From contig MEFY01000002.1 in the NCBI GenBank assembly GCA_001725325.1, positions 124,001 through 188,000 on the forward strand: a DNA stretch of 64,000 bases, written 5' to 3'. Shown piece by piece: positions 1-10,902 of this stretch (positions are counted from its first letter, which is position 1; every line of letters starts with the position of its first letter). Below the pieces are notes generated by a model. The model worked only from the letters and a program-made list of their open reading frames with translations, did not search any database and was not told the DNA's origin. Source of the DNA: Leifsonia sp. SCN 70-46 (GTDB lineage Bacteria > Actinomycetota > Actinomycetes > Actinomycetales > Microbacteriaceae). Both the position numbers and the translations under genes were made by a program.

Positions 1-1230
1 CTCGTGCTCGTCGCGTGCGGCCTCGTCGTCTACTACCTGCAGCGCGGGCGCTGGGGCAGCTCGTGGAAGGCCGTCGCGTTCTCCGAGCGCGGCACCGCCT
101 CGCTCGGCCAGAGCGTCCCGGGCGCCAAGCTCACGGCCTTCGCCGTGAGCGCGACGCTCGGCGGCATCAGCGGCGGGCTCATCGCCGGCCAGGTCGGCCT
201 CGCCTTCGCGAGCAGCTTCAGCCCCATCCAGTCGCTCGCGCTCTACGTGCTCGCGATCATGTCGGGCGCCCACCTCATCGACATGGCGATCTTCGGCGGC
301 ATCGTCTGGATAGTCGTGCCCGAGCTGCTCAAGCGCTGGGGCATCCCGCAGGACTGGGGCTTCGTCGTGTTCGGCGTGCTGGGGGTGCAGGCGCTCACGA
401 GCGGCTCGAACCTCGGCACGGGGATCCGCAGCCTGTGGTGGAGGCGACGCAGGGCCACGACGACGAACTCGCTCACGTCCGAGGCCGCGGCCACGCCCGT
501 GCCGGAGCGCACGTTCAGCGGCGAGCCCATCCTCGTCGTGAAGGACCTGTCGGTCACGTTCGGCAAGGTCGAGGCCCTCAAGAAGGTGAGCTTCGAGCTC
601 GCCGAGGGCACCGTGCTGGGCCTCATCGGCCCCAACGGCGCCGGCAAGTCCACCCTCGTCGACGCCCTCACGGGGTTCCTGCCGCAGCACACCGGCAGCG
701 TCGAGCTCGACGGCCGCGCCCTCGACAGGCTCTCGCCCACGCGCCGCGCACGGCTCGGCCTGCGCCGCACGTTCCAGCAGGACCGCGTGCCCCCGAGCCT
801 CACGATCGACGCGTACGTGCGGTTCGCCGCCCGCCGGCGGCTCACGAACGTGGAGATCGCCGAGGTGCTCGAGTTCTTCGGCTGCCCGCCCGCCGCGACG
901 CGGCTCACGACCGTCGACGTCGGCACCCGCCGTCTCGTCGAGGTCGCCGCGAACGTGCTCGCGCGTCCGCGCGTGCTCCTGCTCGACGAGCCCGCGGCCG
1001 GCCTCTCCCACAAGGAGCACGTCGACCTGGGCCGGCGCCTCACCCAGGTGCCCGCGCGCTTCGGCACCTCGATCATCCTCATCGAGCACGACCTCGACCT
1101 CGTGCGCTCCACGTGCGACAGCATCATGGTGCTCGACTTCGGAAGCGTGCTCGCGAGCGGCCCGCAAGACGAGGTGCTCGCGAATCCTGCCGTCATCAAG
1201 GCCTACATGGGCGAAACGGAGCTGCTGTGA
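1..1230 (+). CDS. Branched-chain-type ABC transporter, fused permease (LivM-like) and ATPase (LivG-like), 5' partial
   Basis: The window opens inside this gene, so the true start is missing. The visible 409 residues begin with the last membrane segments of a LivM/LivH-type permease (about residues 1-140). A linker follows, then a LivG-type ATPase from about residue 178. Walker A reads GPNGAGKST and Walker B LLLDEPAAG, followed by EHD and a switch histidine. The usual LSYGQQR signature is replaced by a DVGTRR-like stretch, a divergent ABC signature. Permease-ATPase fusions are known in HAAT-family importers of branched-chain amino acids, amides and urea. The stop overlaps the start of the next ATPase gene by 4 bp, so the two are translationally coupled. 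The substrate is unknown; the location beside a catabolic island suggests an organic nitrogen compound. Confidence 0.85.
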   Translation, partial: LVLVACGLVVYYLQRGRWGSSWKAVAFSERGTASLGQSVPGAKLTAFAVSATLGGISGGLIAGQVGLAFASSFSPIQSLALYVLAIMSGAHLIDMAIFGGIVWIVVPELLKRWGIPQDWGFVVFGVLGVQALTSGSNLGTGIRSLWWRRRRATTTNSLTSEAAATPVPERTFSGEPILVVKDLSVTFGKVEALKKVSFELAEGTVLGLIGPNGAGKSTLVDALTGFLPQHTGSVELDGRALDRLSPTRRARLGLRRTFQQDRVPPSLTIDAYVRFAARRRLTNVEIAEVLEFFGCPPAATRLTTVDVGTRRLVEVAANVLARPRVLLLDEPAAGLSHKEHVDLGRRLTQVPARFGTSIILIEHDLDLVRSTCDSIMVLDFGSVLASGPQDEVLANPAVIKAYMGETELL

Positions 1231-1934
1231 GCGACCTCACCCTGACCGATGTGACCGTGAGCCGCGGCGCGGGGCCGGTGATCCGGGATGTCTCGCTCAC
1301 CGTCACGCCCGGCACCATCACCGCCCTCGTGGGCCCCAATGGCGCCGGCAAGACGAGCCTCCTGGAGGCGATCTCGGGGGTCGTCGAGGCGAGCTCCGGA
1401 ACCATCGCCATCGACGGCGCCCCCCTCGGCAAGCTCTCGCGCGTGCGCCGTTCCCGGCGGGGAATCGTGCACATCGAGCAGGGGCGGGCGGTGTTCCCGT
1501 CGCTCACGGTCGTCGAGAACGTGCGGCTCGCGTCGGGCACGGCGGCGCGCGCGGAGGAGGCGATAGCCCTCTTCCCCGAGCTCGAGAAGCGCCGGGACTC
1601 CGCCGCGGGCCTGCTCTCCGGCGGCGAGCAGCAGATGGTCGTGCTCGCGCGCGCGTTCGCCGCCCAGCCGAAGTTCCTGCTCATCGACGAGATGTCGCTC
1701 GGGCTCGCGCCCGTCGTGTTCATGCGCCTGCTGCCCATGGTGCAGAAGTTCGCGGAGGACGGCGTGGGCGTGCTGCTCGTGGAGCAGTTCACCAACCTGG
1801 CGCTCTCGATCGCGGGCGACGCGCTCGTGTTCTCGAGCGGGCGCGTGACGTTCCAGGGCACCGCGGCCGAGCTCTCGGCGTCGCCCGAGTTGCTGCACGC
1901 CGCCTACCTGGGCGGGGCCGCCGCCGCGACGTGA
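1227..1934 (+). CDS. Branched-chain-type ABC transporter ATPase (LivF-like)
   Basis: This encodes a 235-residue cytoplasmic ATPase, the usual size for LivF. It has Walker A GPNGAGKTS, signature LLSGGEQQM, Walker B FLLIDEMSLGL and a C-terminal VEQF switch region. The GTG start lies in a GTGA overlap with the stop of the preceding permease-ATPase fusion, which fixes the start. Together the two genes supply both nucleotide-binding domains of one HAAT-family importer. No substrate-binding protein follows; it is presumably upstream of the window. A strong inverted repeat follows the stop. Confidence 0.88.
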   Translation: MSDLTLTDVTVSRGAGPVIRDVSLTVTPGTITALVGPNGAGKTSLLEAISGVVEASSGTIAIDGAPLGKLSRVRRSRRGIVHIEQGRAVFPSLTVVENVRLASGTAARAEEAIALFPELEKRRDSAAGLLSGGEQQMVVLARAFAAQPKFLLIDEMSLGLAPVVFMRLLPMVQKFAEDGVGVLLVEQFTNLALSIAGDALVFSSGRVTFQGTAAELSASPELLHAAYLGGAAAAT

Positions 1935-1940
1935 GGCCGC

Positions 1941-1998
1941 GCGCCGGTTCGCACCCGATGCGCCGCGCCGGAGCGGCGCGGCGCGTGCGAACCGGCGC
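1941..1998. terminator. Bidirectional terminator-like hairpin between convergent genes
   Basis: A perfect 14-bp inverted repeat (arms 1941-1954 and 1985-1998) encloses a second, inner GC-rich hairpin (1962-1970 with 1974-1982). It lies in the 69-bp gap between the convergent livF-like gene and an SDR gene, so it can end transcription from both sides. There is no clear T tract, which is common in high-GC actinobacteria. Confidence 0.7.
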
Positions 1999-2003
1999 GA
2001 CGC

Positions 2004-2816
<813 letters not shown>

Positions 2817-2833
2817 GGGGTGTTCCTCAGGTG

Positions 2834-3553
2834 CTAGGCGGGGAAGGACGACCGGGCGAGATACCCGAAGTCGGAGACGAGGGTCGTGCCGTTGACGGCG
2901 CGCGTGGCCGGCGAGGCGAGGTAGAGCACCGAGCGCGCGACATCCTCTGCCGTCTGCACCGGGTAGTCGACACCGTCGAAGGAGGCGAGGCCGAGGTCGG
3001 CGCGCGCGAGGGGCGTGTCGACTATCGAGGGGCACACGCACGTGACCCGGATGGGCGCGAGGTCGACGGAGAGGGCGCGCGTGAGCTGCACGACGGCGCC
3101 CTTCGACGCGTTGTACGGGACCATGCCCGGGGCCGCGACGAACCCCGAGTCGGAGCCCATGAGCACGATCGCCGCGGAGGCGGCACGGCGCAGGTGCGGG
3201 AGGGCGTGCTTGACGAGCAGGAACTGGCCCGTGACGTTGACGGCGAGCACGCGGTTCCAGTCGTCGAGCGAGATGTCCGCGACGTCCTGGCCGAACGGCC
3301 CCGAGGTGCCCGCGCACGCGACGAGGATCGCGATGCCGCCGAGCTCGCCCGCGAGGATGTCGACGGCCGCGGCGAGCGCGGGCTCGTCCGTCACATCCGC
3401 GACGGCCGAGACGATGCCGGGCAGGTCGACGGGGCTCCTGTCGATGACGCCCACGCGGGCGCCCTCGGCGGCGAAGGCGAGCGCGCACGCGCGGCCGATG
3501 CCCGACGCGGCGCCCGTGATGACGACGGGGACACCCGCGAGGTCGAGCTGCAT
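2834..3553 (-). CDS. Short-chain dehydrogenase/reductase (SDR)
   Basis: This 239-residue SDR has TGAASGIG at residues 13-20 and a CAG motif in place of the usual NAG at about 80-82. Ser134, Tyr147 and Lys151 (YNASK) form the catalytic set. It is the promoter-proximal gene of a two-SDR operon; the second SDR starts 17 bp after its stop. It is divergent from the copper amine oxidase gene, whose start lies 110 bp away. This suggests that the SDRs and the oxidase serve one pathway, for example processing the aldehyde or alcohol products of amine oxidation. The substrate is not determinable. Confidence 0.87.
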   Translation of the reverse strand: MQLDLAGVPVVITGAASGIGRACALAFAAEGARVGVIDRSPVDLPGIVSAVADVTDEPALAAAVDILAGELGGIAILVACAGTSGPFGQDVADISLDDWNRVLAVNVTGQFLLVKHALPHLRRAASAAIVLMGSDSGFVAAPGMVPYNASKGAVVQLTRALSVDLAPIRVTCVCPSIVDTPLARADLGLASFDGVDYPVQTAEDVARSVLYLASPATRAVNGTTLVSDFGYLARSSFPA

Positions 3554-3663
3554 CCCCCCAGCCTCGCCGCGCCCGGATGGCTCGTGTTGTGCGTGGAGGA
3601 AGGGAAGTTGTCGCGCGCGGCAGAGACGGTGCGCACGCGCCCGAACGGCATGAGACTGGGGAC

Positions 3664-5577
3664 ATGCAGCACCCCCTTGACCCCCTCACCACCGCCGAGA
3701 TCGAGGCCGGCCGCGCCGTGCTCGACCGGGAGGGACGCATCACCGCGACCACCCGGTTCCCCGCTGTGCTCCCCGTCGAGCCCACGAAGGAGGCGGTGGC
3801 CGCCTTCGCGCCGGGCGACGCCGTCGAGCGCCGCATCCTCTTCGTCGCCCTCGAGACCGCGACCGGCCGCAGCGCCGAGGCCGTCGTCGAGGTCACGGGC
3901 GGCACGCTCGAGTCGTGGACTGAGCTCGCGACCGATGTCGCCCCCTACGGCCAGCCGCCGTACCTCATCGAGGAGTACGAGCTCACCGAGCAGATCGCGC
4001 GCGACGACCCGCAGTGGCAGGCGGCCATGGCCCGCCGCGGCCTGTCCACCGAGTTCGCGTTCTGCGCCCCGCTCGCCCCCGGCTTCTTCGGCCGCGACGA
4101 CGAGGCCGGCCACCGCGTCATCCGCTCCCTCACCTTCCTGCGCGAGGATGCAGACGACAGCCCGTGGTCGCACCCCGTCGAGGGGCTCATCGTGCACATC
4201 GACCTCACGGAGCGCCGCGTGCTCCGCGTCGAGGACGAGGGCGACATCGCCCCGCCCACGATCGACGGGCGCTTCGGCGCACCGGCCAAGCTGCAGGAGC
4301 GCACGAGCCTCAAGCCCATCGAGATCACGCAGCCCGAGGGGCCGAGCTACCACGTCGACGGCTCTGCGGTCACGTGGGAGAACTGGTCGTTCCGCGTCGG
4401 GTTCAATGCGCGAGAGGGGCTCGTGCTGAACCAGGTCGCGTTCGACGGGCGGCCCGTGCTCTACCGCGCGTCAGTGCCCGAGATGGTCGTGCCCTACGGC
4501 GACACGACTCCTACGCGCCACTGGATCAGCTACTTCGACGCGGGCGAGTACCTGCTCGGCCTCAACGCCAACCCGCTCACCCTCGGGTGCGACTGCCTCG
4601 GGGTCATCCACTACTTCGACGGCGTCGTGGCCGACGGAAACGGGCACGGCGTCACGATCCCGCAGGCCGTGTGCATGCACGAGGAGGACTACGGCATCCT
4701 CTGGAAGCACACCCAGCTCGACGGCTCGGCAGACGTGCGCCGCTCGCGCCGGCTCGTGGTCTCGTACTTCTCCACGATCGGCAACTACGACTACGGCTTC
4801 TTCTGGTACCTCTACCTCGACGGCTCCATCGACTTCGAGGCCAAGGCCACGGGCGTCGTGTTCGCGGGCGCGGGCATCCCCGGCAGCGAGAACCCGCACG
4901 CGACCGAGATCGCGCCGGGCCTCTTCGCACCCGTGCACCAGCACCTGTTCTGCGCGCGCCTCGACGTGGCCGTCGACGGCGAGCGCAACTCGCTCGCCGA
5001 GGTCGATGTCGTGAGGATGCCGACGGGCCCGTCGAACCCCTACGGCAACGCCTTCACGTGGCGCACCACGCCCCTGCCGACCGAGCAGGCCGCGAAGCGC
5101 GTCGCCGACCCGTCGGCCGCGCGCGTGTGGGAGATCACGAGCAGCTCGCGCCGCAACGCCGTGGGCAGGCCGACGGCGTACCACCTCGTGCCGCGCGCGG
5201 GCGCGACGCTCATGGCCCAGCCCGACTCGTCGGTGCACGGCCGCGCGACGTTCGCGACCCAGCACCTGTGGGCCACGCCGTTCTCGCCCGCCGAGCGCTT
5301 CCCCGCCGGCGACTACCCGAACGGCCACGCGGGGGGCGGCGGGCTGCCGTCGTGGACGGCCGCCGACCGCAGCATCGAGGATGCCGACATCGTGCTGTGG
5401 CACGTCTTCGGGCCCACCCACATCCCGCGCCCCGAGGACTGGCCCGTCATGCCCGTGGACTACTCGGGCTTCAGCCTCAAGCCCTACGGGTTCCTCGACA
5501 GGAACCCCGCGCTCGACCTGCCGTCGAACACCGCCGACCACTGTGCACCCGGAGCGGGCCATGACCACCACCACTGA
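3664..5577 (+). CDS. Copper-containing primary-amine oxidase
   Basis: This encodes a 637-residue topaquinone enzyme that oxidises a primary amine to aldehyde, ammonia and hydrogen peroxide. The length matches Arthrobacter phenylethylamine and histamine oxidases. Active-site features are all visible: the Tyr that becomes TPQ at Y375 in TIGNYDYG, the catalytic base D292 in YFDAGEY, and copper ligands H425 and H427 (HQH) and H586 (PTHIPRPEDWP). There is no obvious signal peptide, so it is probably cytoplasmic. The C terminus ends in a short His-rich tail (HDHHH). The chosen ATG has a purine-rich GGGGAC just upstream. Its 3' end overlaps the amidohydrolase gene by 17 bp, implying coupling. The likely role is the first oxidation in amine use as a nitrogen or carbon source. 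Confidence 0.95.
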   Translation: MQHPLDPLTTAEIEAGRAVLDREGRITATTRFPAVLPVEPTKEAVAAFAPGDAVERRILFVALETATGRSAEAVVEVTGGTLESWTELATDVAPYGQPPYLIEEYELTEQIARDDPQWQAAMARRGLSTEFAFCAPLAPGFFGRDDEAGHRVIRSLTFLREDADDSPWSHPVEGLIVHIDLTERRVLRVEDEGDIAPPTIDGRFGAPAKLQERTSLKPIEITQPEGPSYHVDGSAVTWENWSFRVGFNAREGLVLNQVAFDGRPVLYRASVPEMVVPYGDTTPTRHWISYFDAGEYLLGLNANPLTLGCDCLGVIHYFDGVVADGNGHGVTIPQAVCMHEEDYGILWKHTQLDGSADVRRSRRLVVSYFSTIGNYDYGFFWYLYLDGSIDFEAKATGVVFAGAGIPGSENPHATEIAPGLFAPVHQHLFCARLDVAVDGERNSLAEVDVVRMPTGPSNPYGNAFTWRTTPLPTEQAAKRVADPSAARVWEITSSSRRNAVGRPTAYHLVPRAGATLMAQPDSSVHGRATFATQHLWATPFSPAERFPAGDYPNGHAGGGGLPSWTAADRSIEDADIVLWHVFGPTHIPRPEDWPVMPVDYSGFSLKPYGFLDRNPALDLPSNTADHCAPGAGHDHHH

Positions 5578-7195
5578 CCTCCTCGTCACGAACGCGCGCG
5601 TCTACACGGTCGACCGCGCGCGCCCGTGGGCGACGGCCTTCGCGGTGCGCGACGGCGAGATCGTCGCGTTGGACGAGGATGCGACAGCCCTCGACGCCGC
5701 GCGCACCCTCGACCTCGGCGGCGCGACGGTCATGCCCGGGCTCGTCGACGTGCACAACCACCACGCGCTCGCGGGCCTCTCCGACCTGTTCGAGCTCACC
5801 TTCTCGCCCAACACCCCGCTCGCCGAGGCCCTCGACGCGATAGCGGCGTACGCCGCGGGGCTCGGCCCCGACGAGTGGATCGTGGGCGGCAGCTGGGGCT
5901 CCACGCTGTTCGACGAGCTCGCGACCGCCCTCCCCCGCCTCGACGAGGCGGCGGGCGGGCGTCCCGTCGTGCTCACCGACGACAGCCGCCACAACCGCTG
6001 GGTCAGCTCACGGGCGCTCGAGCTCGCGGGCGTGACGGACTCCACTCCCGACCCGGAGGGCGGCCGCATCCTGCGCGACGCCCACGGCCGCGCCACGGGC
6101 GTCATGCTCGAGCACGCGGGGCTGCTCGTGGAGCGCGTGCGCGCCACGGCGCACCCGCTCACCGACGGGCAGTCGCGGCGGGCCTCGGCGCGCGGCATCG
6201 AGATCCTGCACAGCTTCGGCGTCACGGCGTTCCAGGACGCGGCGATCTCGCTCGACGCCATGCGCGCCCTGCAGTCGCTCGACGAGGCGGGCGAGCTCAC
6301 GGCGTGGGTCGTGACGTCGGTGCTCGTGAACGACCCGATCTTCGGCTTCCCCGTCACGGGCGACCCGCTCGTCGCGCAGGCCGAGAAGTACCGCAGCCGT
6401 CACCATCGGCCCGACTTCATCAAGATCTTCCTCGACGGGGTGCCGCCCGCCCACACGGGCGCGTTCCTCGAGCCCTACCTGCCGAGCCCCGAGCACGGCG
6501 ACCACTTCTGCGGCGAGACGACGATGCCCGCCGACGAGCTGCTCGCGAAGCTGCGGCACGCGGCGGCGGCGGGGCTCGGAGCCAAGATCCACTGCTCGGG
6601 CGACGCCGCCGTGCGCATGGTGCTCGACACGGTCGAGACCCTGCGCGGCGAGGGCAACACCCTGCAGTACCAGGTGGCGCACGGGCAGTTCATCTCCGAG
6701 GCCGACCTCCCGCGCCTCGCGGGCCTCGGCGTGAGCGCCGACATCTCCCCGTTCCTGTGGGTGCCGGGGGTGATCCCCGACGCGATAGCGACGACCGTGC
6801 CTGGCGACCGCGCGGGCCGCATGCAGCCCAACCGCACGCTGCTCGACTCCGGGGCGCTCGTCGCGGGCGGGTCGGACTGGCCCGTGAGCGAGACCCCGGA
6901 CGCGTGGGAGGGCATCGAGGGGCTCGTCACGCGGGCCGACCCGAGCGGTCGGCATCCCGGCACGCTGTGGGCGGAGCAGGCGATCACGGTCGCCGAGGCC
7001 ATCGAGGTGTTCACGATCAACGGCGCGCGCGCCATGGGGCTCGGCGACATCGCGGGCTCGCTCGAGGTGGGCAAGTCGGCCGACTTCGTCGTGCTCGACG
7101 CGAACCCGCTCGAGGTGGCCCCCGACGCGCTCGCGCGCGTGCGCGTCACCGAGACCTGGTTCGCCGGCGAGCGGGTGTACTCGCGTCCGAGCTGA
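5561..7195 (+). CDS. YtcJ-like metal-dependent amidohydrolase
   Basis: This 544-residue protein belongs to the amidohydrolase_3 group (YtcJ and N-substituted formamide deformylase relatives). The N-terminal beta-sandwich is followed by a TIM barrel with the metal motif H65-x-H67 after VMPGLVDVHN. A FIKIFLDG strand, the metal histidine of KIHCSGDAA, AHGQ and the terminal GGSDWP aspartate follow. The C terminus (GLGDIAGSLEVGKSADFVVLD) is characteristic. These enzymes hydrolyse C-N bonds in amides or formamides. The ATG overlaps the end of the amine oxidase gene by 17 bp, so the two are probably made together: an amide could be cleaved to an amine and then oxidised. The exact substrate is inferred only. 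Confidence 0.88.
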   Translation: MTTTTDLLVTNARVYTVDRARPWATAFAVRDGEIVALDEDATALDAARTLDLGGATVMPGLVDVHNHHALAGLSDLFELTFSPNTPLAEALDAIAAYAAGLGPDEWIVGGSWGSTLFDELATALPRLDEAAGGRPVVLTDDSRHNRWVSSRALELAGVTDSTPDPEGGRILRDAHGRATGVMLEHAGLLVERVRATAHPLTDGQSRRASARGIEILHSFGVTAFQDAAISLDAMRALQSLDEAGELTAWVVTSVLVNDPIFGFPVTGDPLVAQAEKYRSRHHRPDFIKIFLDGVPPAHTGAFLEPYLPSPEHGDHFCGETTMPADELLAKLRHAAAAGLGAKIHCSGDAAVRMVLDTVETLRGEGNTLQYQVAHGQFISEADLPRLAGLGVSADISPFLWVPGVIPDAIATTVPGDRAGRMQPNRTLLDSGALVAGGSDWPVSETPDAWEGIEGLVTRADPSGRHPGTLWAEQAITVAEAIEVFTINGARAMGLGDIAGSLEVGKSADFVVLDANPLEVAPDALARVRVTETWFAGERVYSRPS

Positions 7196-7217
7196 CCAGT
7201 GGGTCTACACTGGTGGA
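7195..7217 (+). promoter_or_regulatory. tetR promoter region with two overlapping palindromes
   Basis: Just after the amidohydrolase stop lies ACCAGTG-N6-CACTGGT (7195-7214). Overlapping it is TCTAC-ACTG-GTGGA (7204-7217), which fits the palindrome TCWAC-N4-GTWGA found at five other promoters in this island except for one base in the right half. A possible -10 element, TACACT, lies inside. The site is about 33 bp before the tetR GTG start, a standard place for autoregulation by a TetR protein. Regulation is inferred. Confidence 0.6.
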
Positions 7218-7249
7218 CACTTGCGCTCCCACCGGTCGGAAGGACCCCT

Positions 7250-7837
7250 GTGCCCAAGCTCATCGACCACGACCAGCGTCGCGAGCACATCATCGACGTC
7301 ACGTGGGCCCTCATCGTCGAGGGCGGCATCGAGGCTGCGACGATGCGCGAGATCGCGGCGAAGGCAGGCTTCGCCAACGGCGCCCTCAAGCACTACTTCC
7401 CGAGCAAGGCGAAGATCGTCGAGGGCACCTTCGACCGCGCCATGCGCATCGTGGGCGCGGGCCTCAACACGGAGCAGGGCCGCGGCCTCGCCGGCCTGCG
7501 GGCCCTGAGCATCGCGGCGATCCCGCGCGACGAGGCGGCGGTGACGGCGGGCCGCGTGCTCATGGCCTACTGGGAGATGTCCCTCGCGAACGAGGAGATG
7601 CGCGACCGGTACGAGGCCTTCCTCGCCGACTGGCGGGGCCTCATCCTGCGCTACCTCGCGGAGGGGCGCGCCGACGGCGACATCGTCACCGCGACGCCCG
7701 ACGAGGTGCTCGTCGACGAGCTCGTGCTCCTCACAGCCGGTGCGAACATCATGACCCTCGTGGGCCGGAGGTTCACCACCCTCGAGCTCGTCGAACGGCA
7801 CCTCGACGACTTCCTGGGGCGCCTCGAGAGGCGCTAG
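7250..7837 (+). CDS. TetR family transcriptional regulator
   Basis: This 195-residue protein has an N-terminal TetR helix-turn-helix (about residues 10-55), with TMREIAAKAGF then LKHYFPSK. An all-helical ligand-binding C-terminal domain follows. The GTG start is supported by GGAAGGA seven bases upstream; an in-frame upstream start would place the operator inside the gene. It lies in the middle of the catabolic island, downstream of the amine oxidase and amidohydrolase genes, and converges with the O-methyltransferase gene with a 4-bp overlap. It is the only regulator encoded within the island, so it is the best candidate to bind the repeated palindrome found upstream of six transcription units here. 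That assignment is inference. Confidence 0.9.
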   Translation: MPKLIDHDQRREHIIDVTWALIVEGGIEAATMREIAAKAGFANGALKHYFPSKAKIVEGTFDRAMRIVGAGLNTEQGRGLAGLRALSIAAIPRDEAAVTAGRVLMAYWEMSLANEEMRDRYEAFLADWRGLILRYLAEGRADGDIVTATPDEVLVDELVLLTAGANIMTLVGRRFTTLELVERHLDDFLGRLERR

Positions 7838-8832
7838 ACCGCGCGCGCGACGATGACGCGCGGGCTCCCCTCCAGGGCGAGGGTCTCGACGGGCGACCAG
7901 CCGGATGCCGCGAGCCATCCCTCGACCTCGGACTGCGGCCACACGACCGTGCCGTCGATCACGAGGTACTCCCCCGCGTGCAGGGCGTCGATCGCGCGCT
8001 GGCGCTCGTCGTCGTCGAGGTAGAAGTCGAGGAGCAGGAGGGTCGCGCCGTCGGCGGCCGCGCCGCGCGCGTTCTTCAGGATCTGCAGGTTCTCCTCGGC
8101 GGTGAAGCGGTGGATGACGTGGTTGACCATGACGAGGTCGTGGCTGCCCTCGGGCGCCGCCGTCGCCGTGGGCAGGCCCACGACGGTGCTGCGGGAGTCG
8201 AAGCCGCTCTCCGCGAGGTGGCCCGTGACGAAGCCGAGCATCTCGGGGTCGAACACGAACGTCGTGCGGAGCTGGGGGTTGGTGCGCATGGCCTCGACGG
8301 CGAACGCGCTGCTGAGGCCGCCCAGGTCGAGCATGTCGGTGTAGCCCGAGAAGTCGAAGGCGTTCGCGAGCATCTTCGCGTGCAGCGCGTTGTACGTCAT
8401 GACGCCGCCCATGAACAGGCCCATGCGGTCGCCGCTGAAGTCGAGCGTGCCGGGCTCGGTGGTGTCGACGGTGCCGTCGAAGAACTCGGTCCAGTGCGGG
8501 AAGCTGATGCCGCTCAGGAAGGCCAGGAACGGCGCGAGGTCGAGCTCCGACTCCGCGCCCGTGAGCCACGCGCGCGCGTCGGGGGCGAGCGAGTACGCGC
8601 CCTCTGCGCGCTCGAGCAGCCCGAGGCCGTTGAGGCTGTCGGCGAGGATGCGCGTCATGCGCGGCGTGATCCCGATGCGGGAGGCCAGGGCGTCCGCGTC
8701 GAGCGGGCCGGCGGCGAGCGCCGGGAACAGGCCGATGCGGCTCGCCGCGAAGAGCTGCTTGGCCGCCATGTAGCCGGTGGCGATGTCGAGGATGCGGCGC
8801 GGGGACGAGGCCCCGGGGGTCGTGGACGTCAC
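7834..8832 (-). CDS. SAM-dependent O-methyltransferase family protein
   Basis: This encodes a 332-residue class I methyltransferase of the plant-type O-methyltransferase (Methyltransf_2) family. An N-terminal winged-helix dimerisation domain spans about residues 15-95. The SAM-binding fold begins at motif I (LDLGGLSSAF, about 168-177), and an acidic DPEMLGF strand follows. HDLVMVNHVIHRF corresponds to the catalytic region. Such enzymes methylate hydroxyl groups of aromatic or polyketide-like molecules. The GTG start is about 30 bases downstream of a predicted promoter whose -10 overlaps the island palindrome, so it is likely under the shared repressor. It is divergent from the oligopeptide ABC operon and converges with tetR. 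Confidence 0.85.
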   Translation of the reverse strand: MTSTTPGASSPRRILDIATGYMAAKQLFAASRIGLFPALAAGPLDADALASRIGITPRMTRILADSLNGLGLLERAEGAYSLAPDARAWLTGAESELDLAPFLAFLSGISFPHWTEFFDGTVDTTEPGTLDFSGDRMGLFMGGVMTYNALHAKMLANAFDFSGYTDMLDLGGLSSAFAVEAMRTNPQLRTTFVFDPEMLGFVTGHLAESGFDSRSTVVGLPTATAAPEGSHDLVMVNHVIHRFTAEENLQILKNARGAAADGATLLLLDFYLDDDERQRAIDALHAGEYLVIDGTVVWPQSEVEGWLAASGWSPVETLALEGSPRVIVARAV

Positions 8833-8868
8833 TGTCTTGTCTCCTTCTGTCGGTCTGGAATGGCGGTT

Positions 8869-8884
8869 ACTCTACAGTTGTTGA
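8869..8884 (-). promoter_or_regulatory. Island operator copy 1 overlapping -10 of the O-methyltransferase promoter
   Basis: TCTAC-AGTT-GTTGA at 8871-8884 fits the TCWAC-N4-GTWGA palindrome fully. Read on the minus strand, the half-site GTAGA runs directly into the -10-like TAGAGT (8874 to 8869). The start codon is about 37 bp further on. Binding here would block RNA polymerase, which suggests repression. Confidence 0.65.
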
Positions 8885-8948
8885 CTAAAAAATCACAATG
8901 TGCAACCATCGGCCCAGGAGGGTCGCAGCACGACTCTCGCGACTCAGG

Positions 8949-8964
8949 TCAACGAATGTAGAAT
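8949..8964 (+). promoter_or_regulatory. Island operator copy 2 overlapping -10 of the oligopeptide ABC operon
   Basis: TCAAC-GAAT-GTAGA at 8949-8962 fits the island palindrome fully. The right half-site merges with the -10 hexamer TAGAAT (8959-8964). The predicted transcript starts near 8971, leaving a leader of about 70 bases before the ATG at 9042. Copies 1 and 2 lie back to back in the same divergent intergenic region. Confidence 0.7.
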
Positions 8965-9041
8965 TACCTCGCACACAGGGCTGTGGCGCACCGGACACCC
9001 GGGTATCCGCTCATCCCGCACCACCCGAAAGGATCCGCCGG

Positions 9042-10874
<1,833 letters not shown>

Positions 10875-10902
10875 CCGCACACCCAAGAGAACCGAGGACC
10901 AC

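Noticed and set aside
8898..9041. N-terminal extension of the double ATPase upstream of 9042
   Set aside because: This region contains the operator and -10 of the operon, and the ATG at 9042 has its own Shine-Dalgarno.
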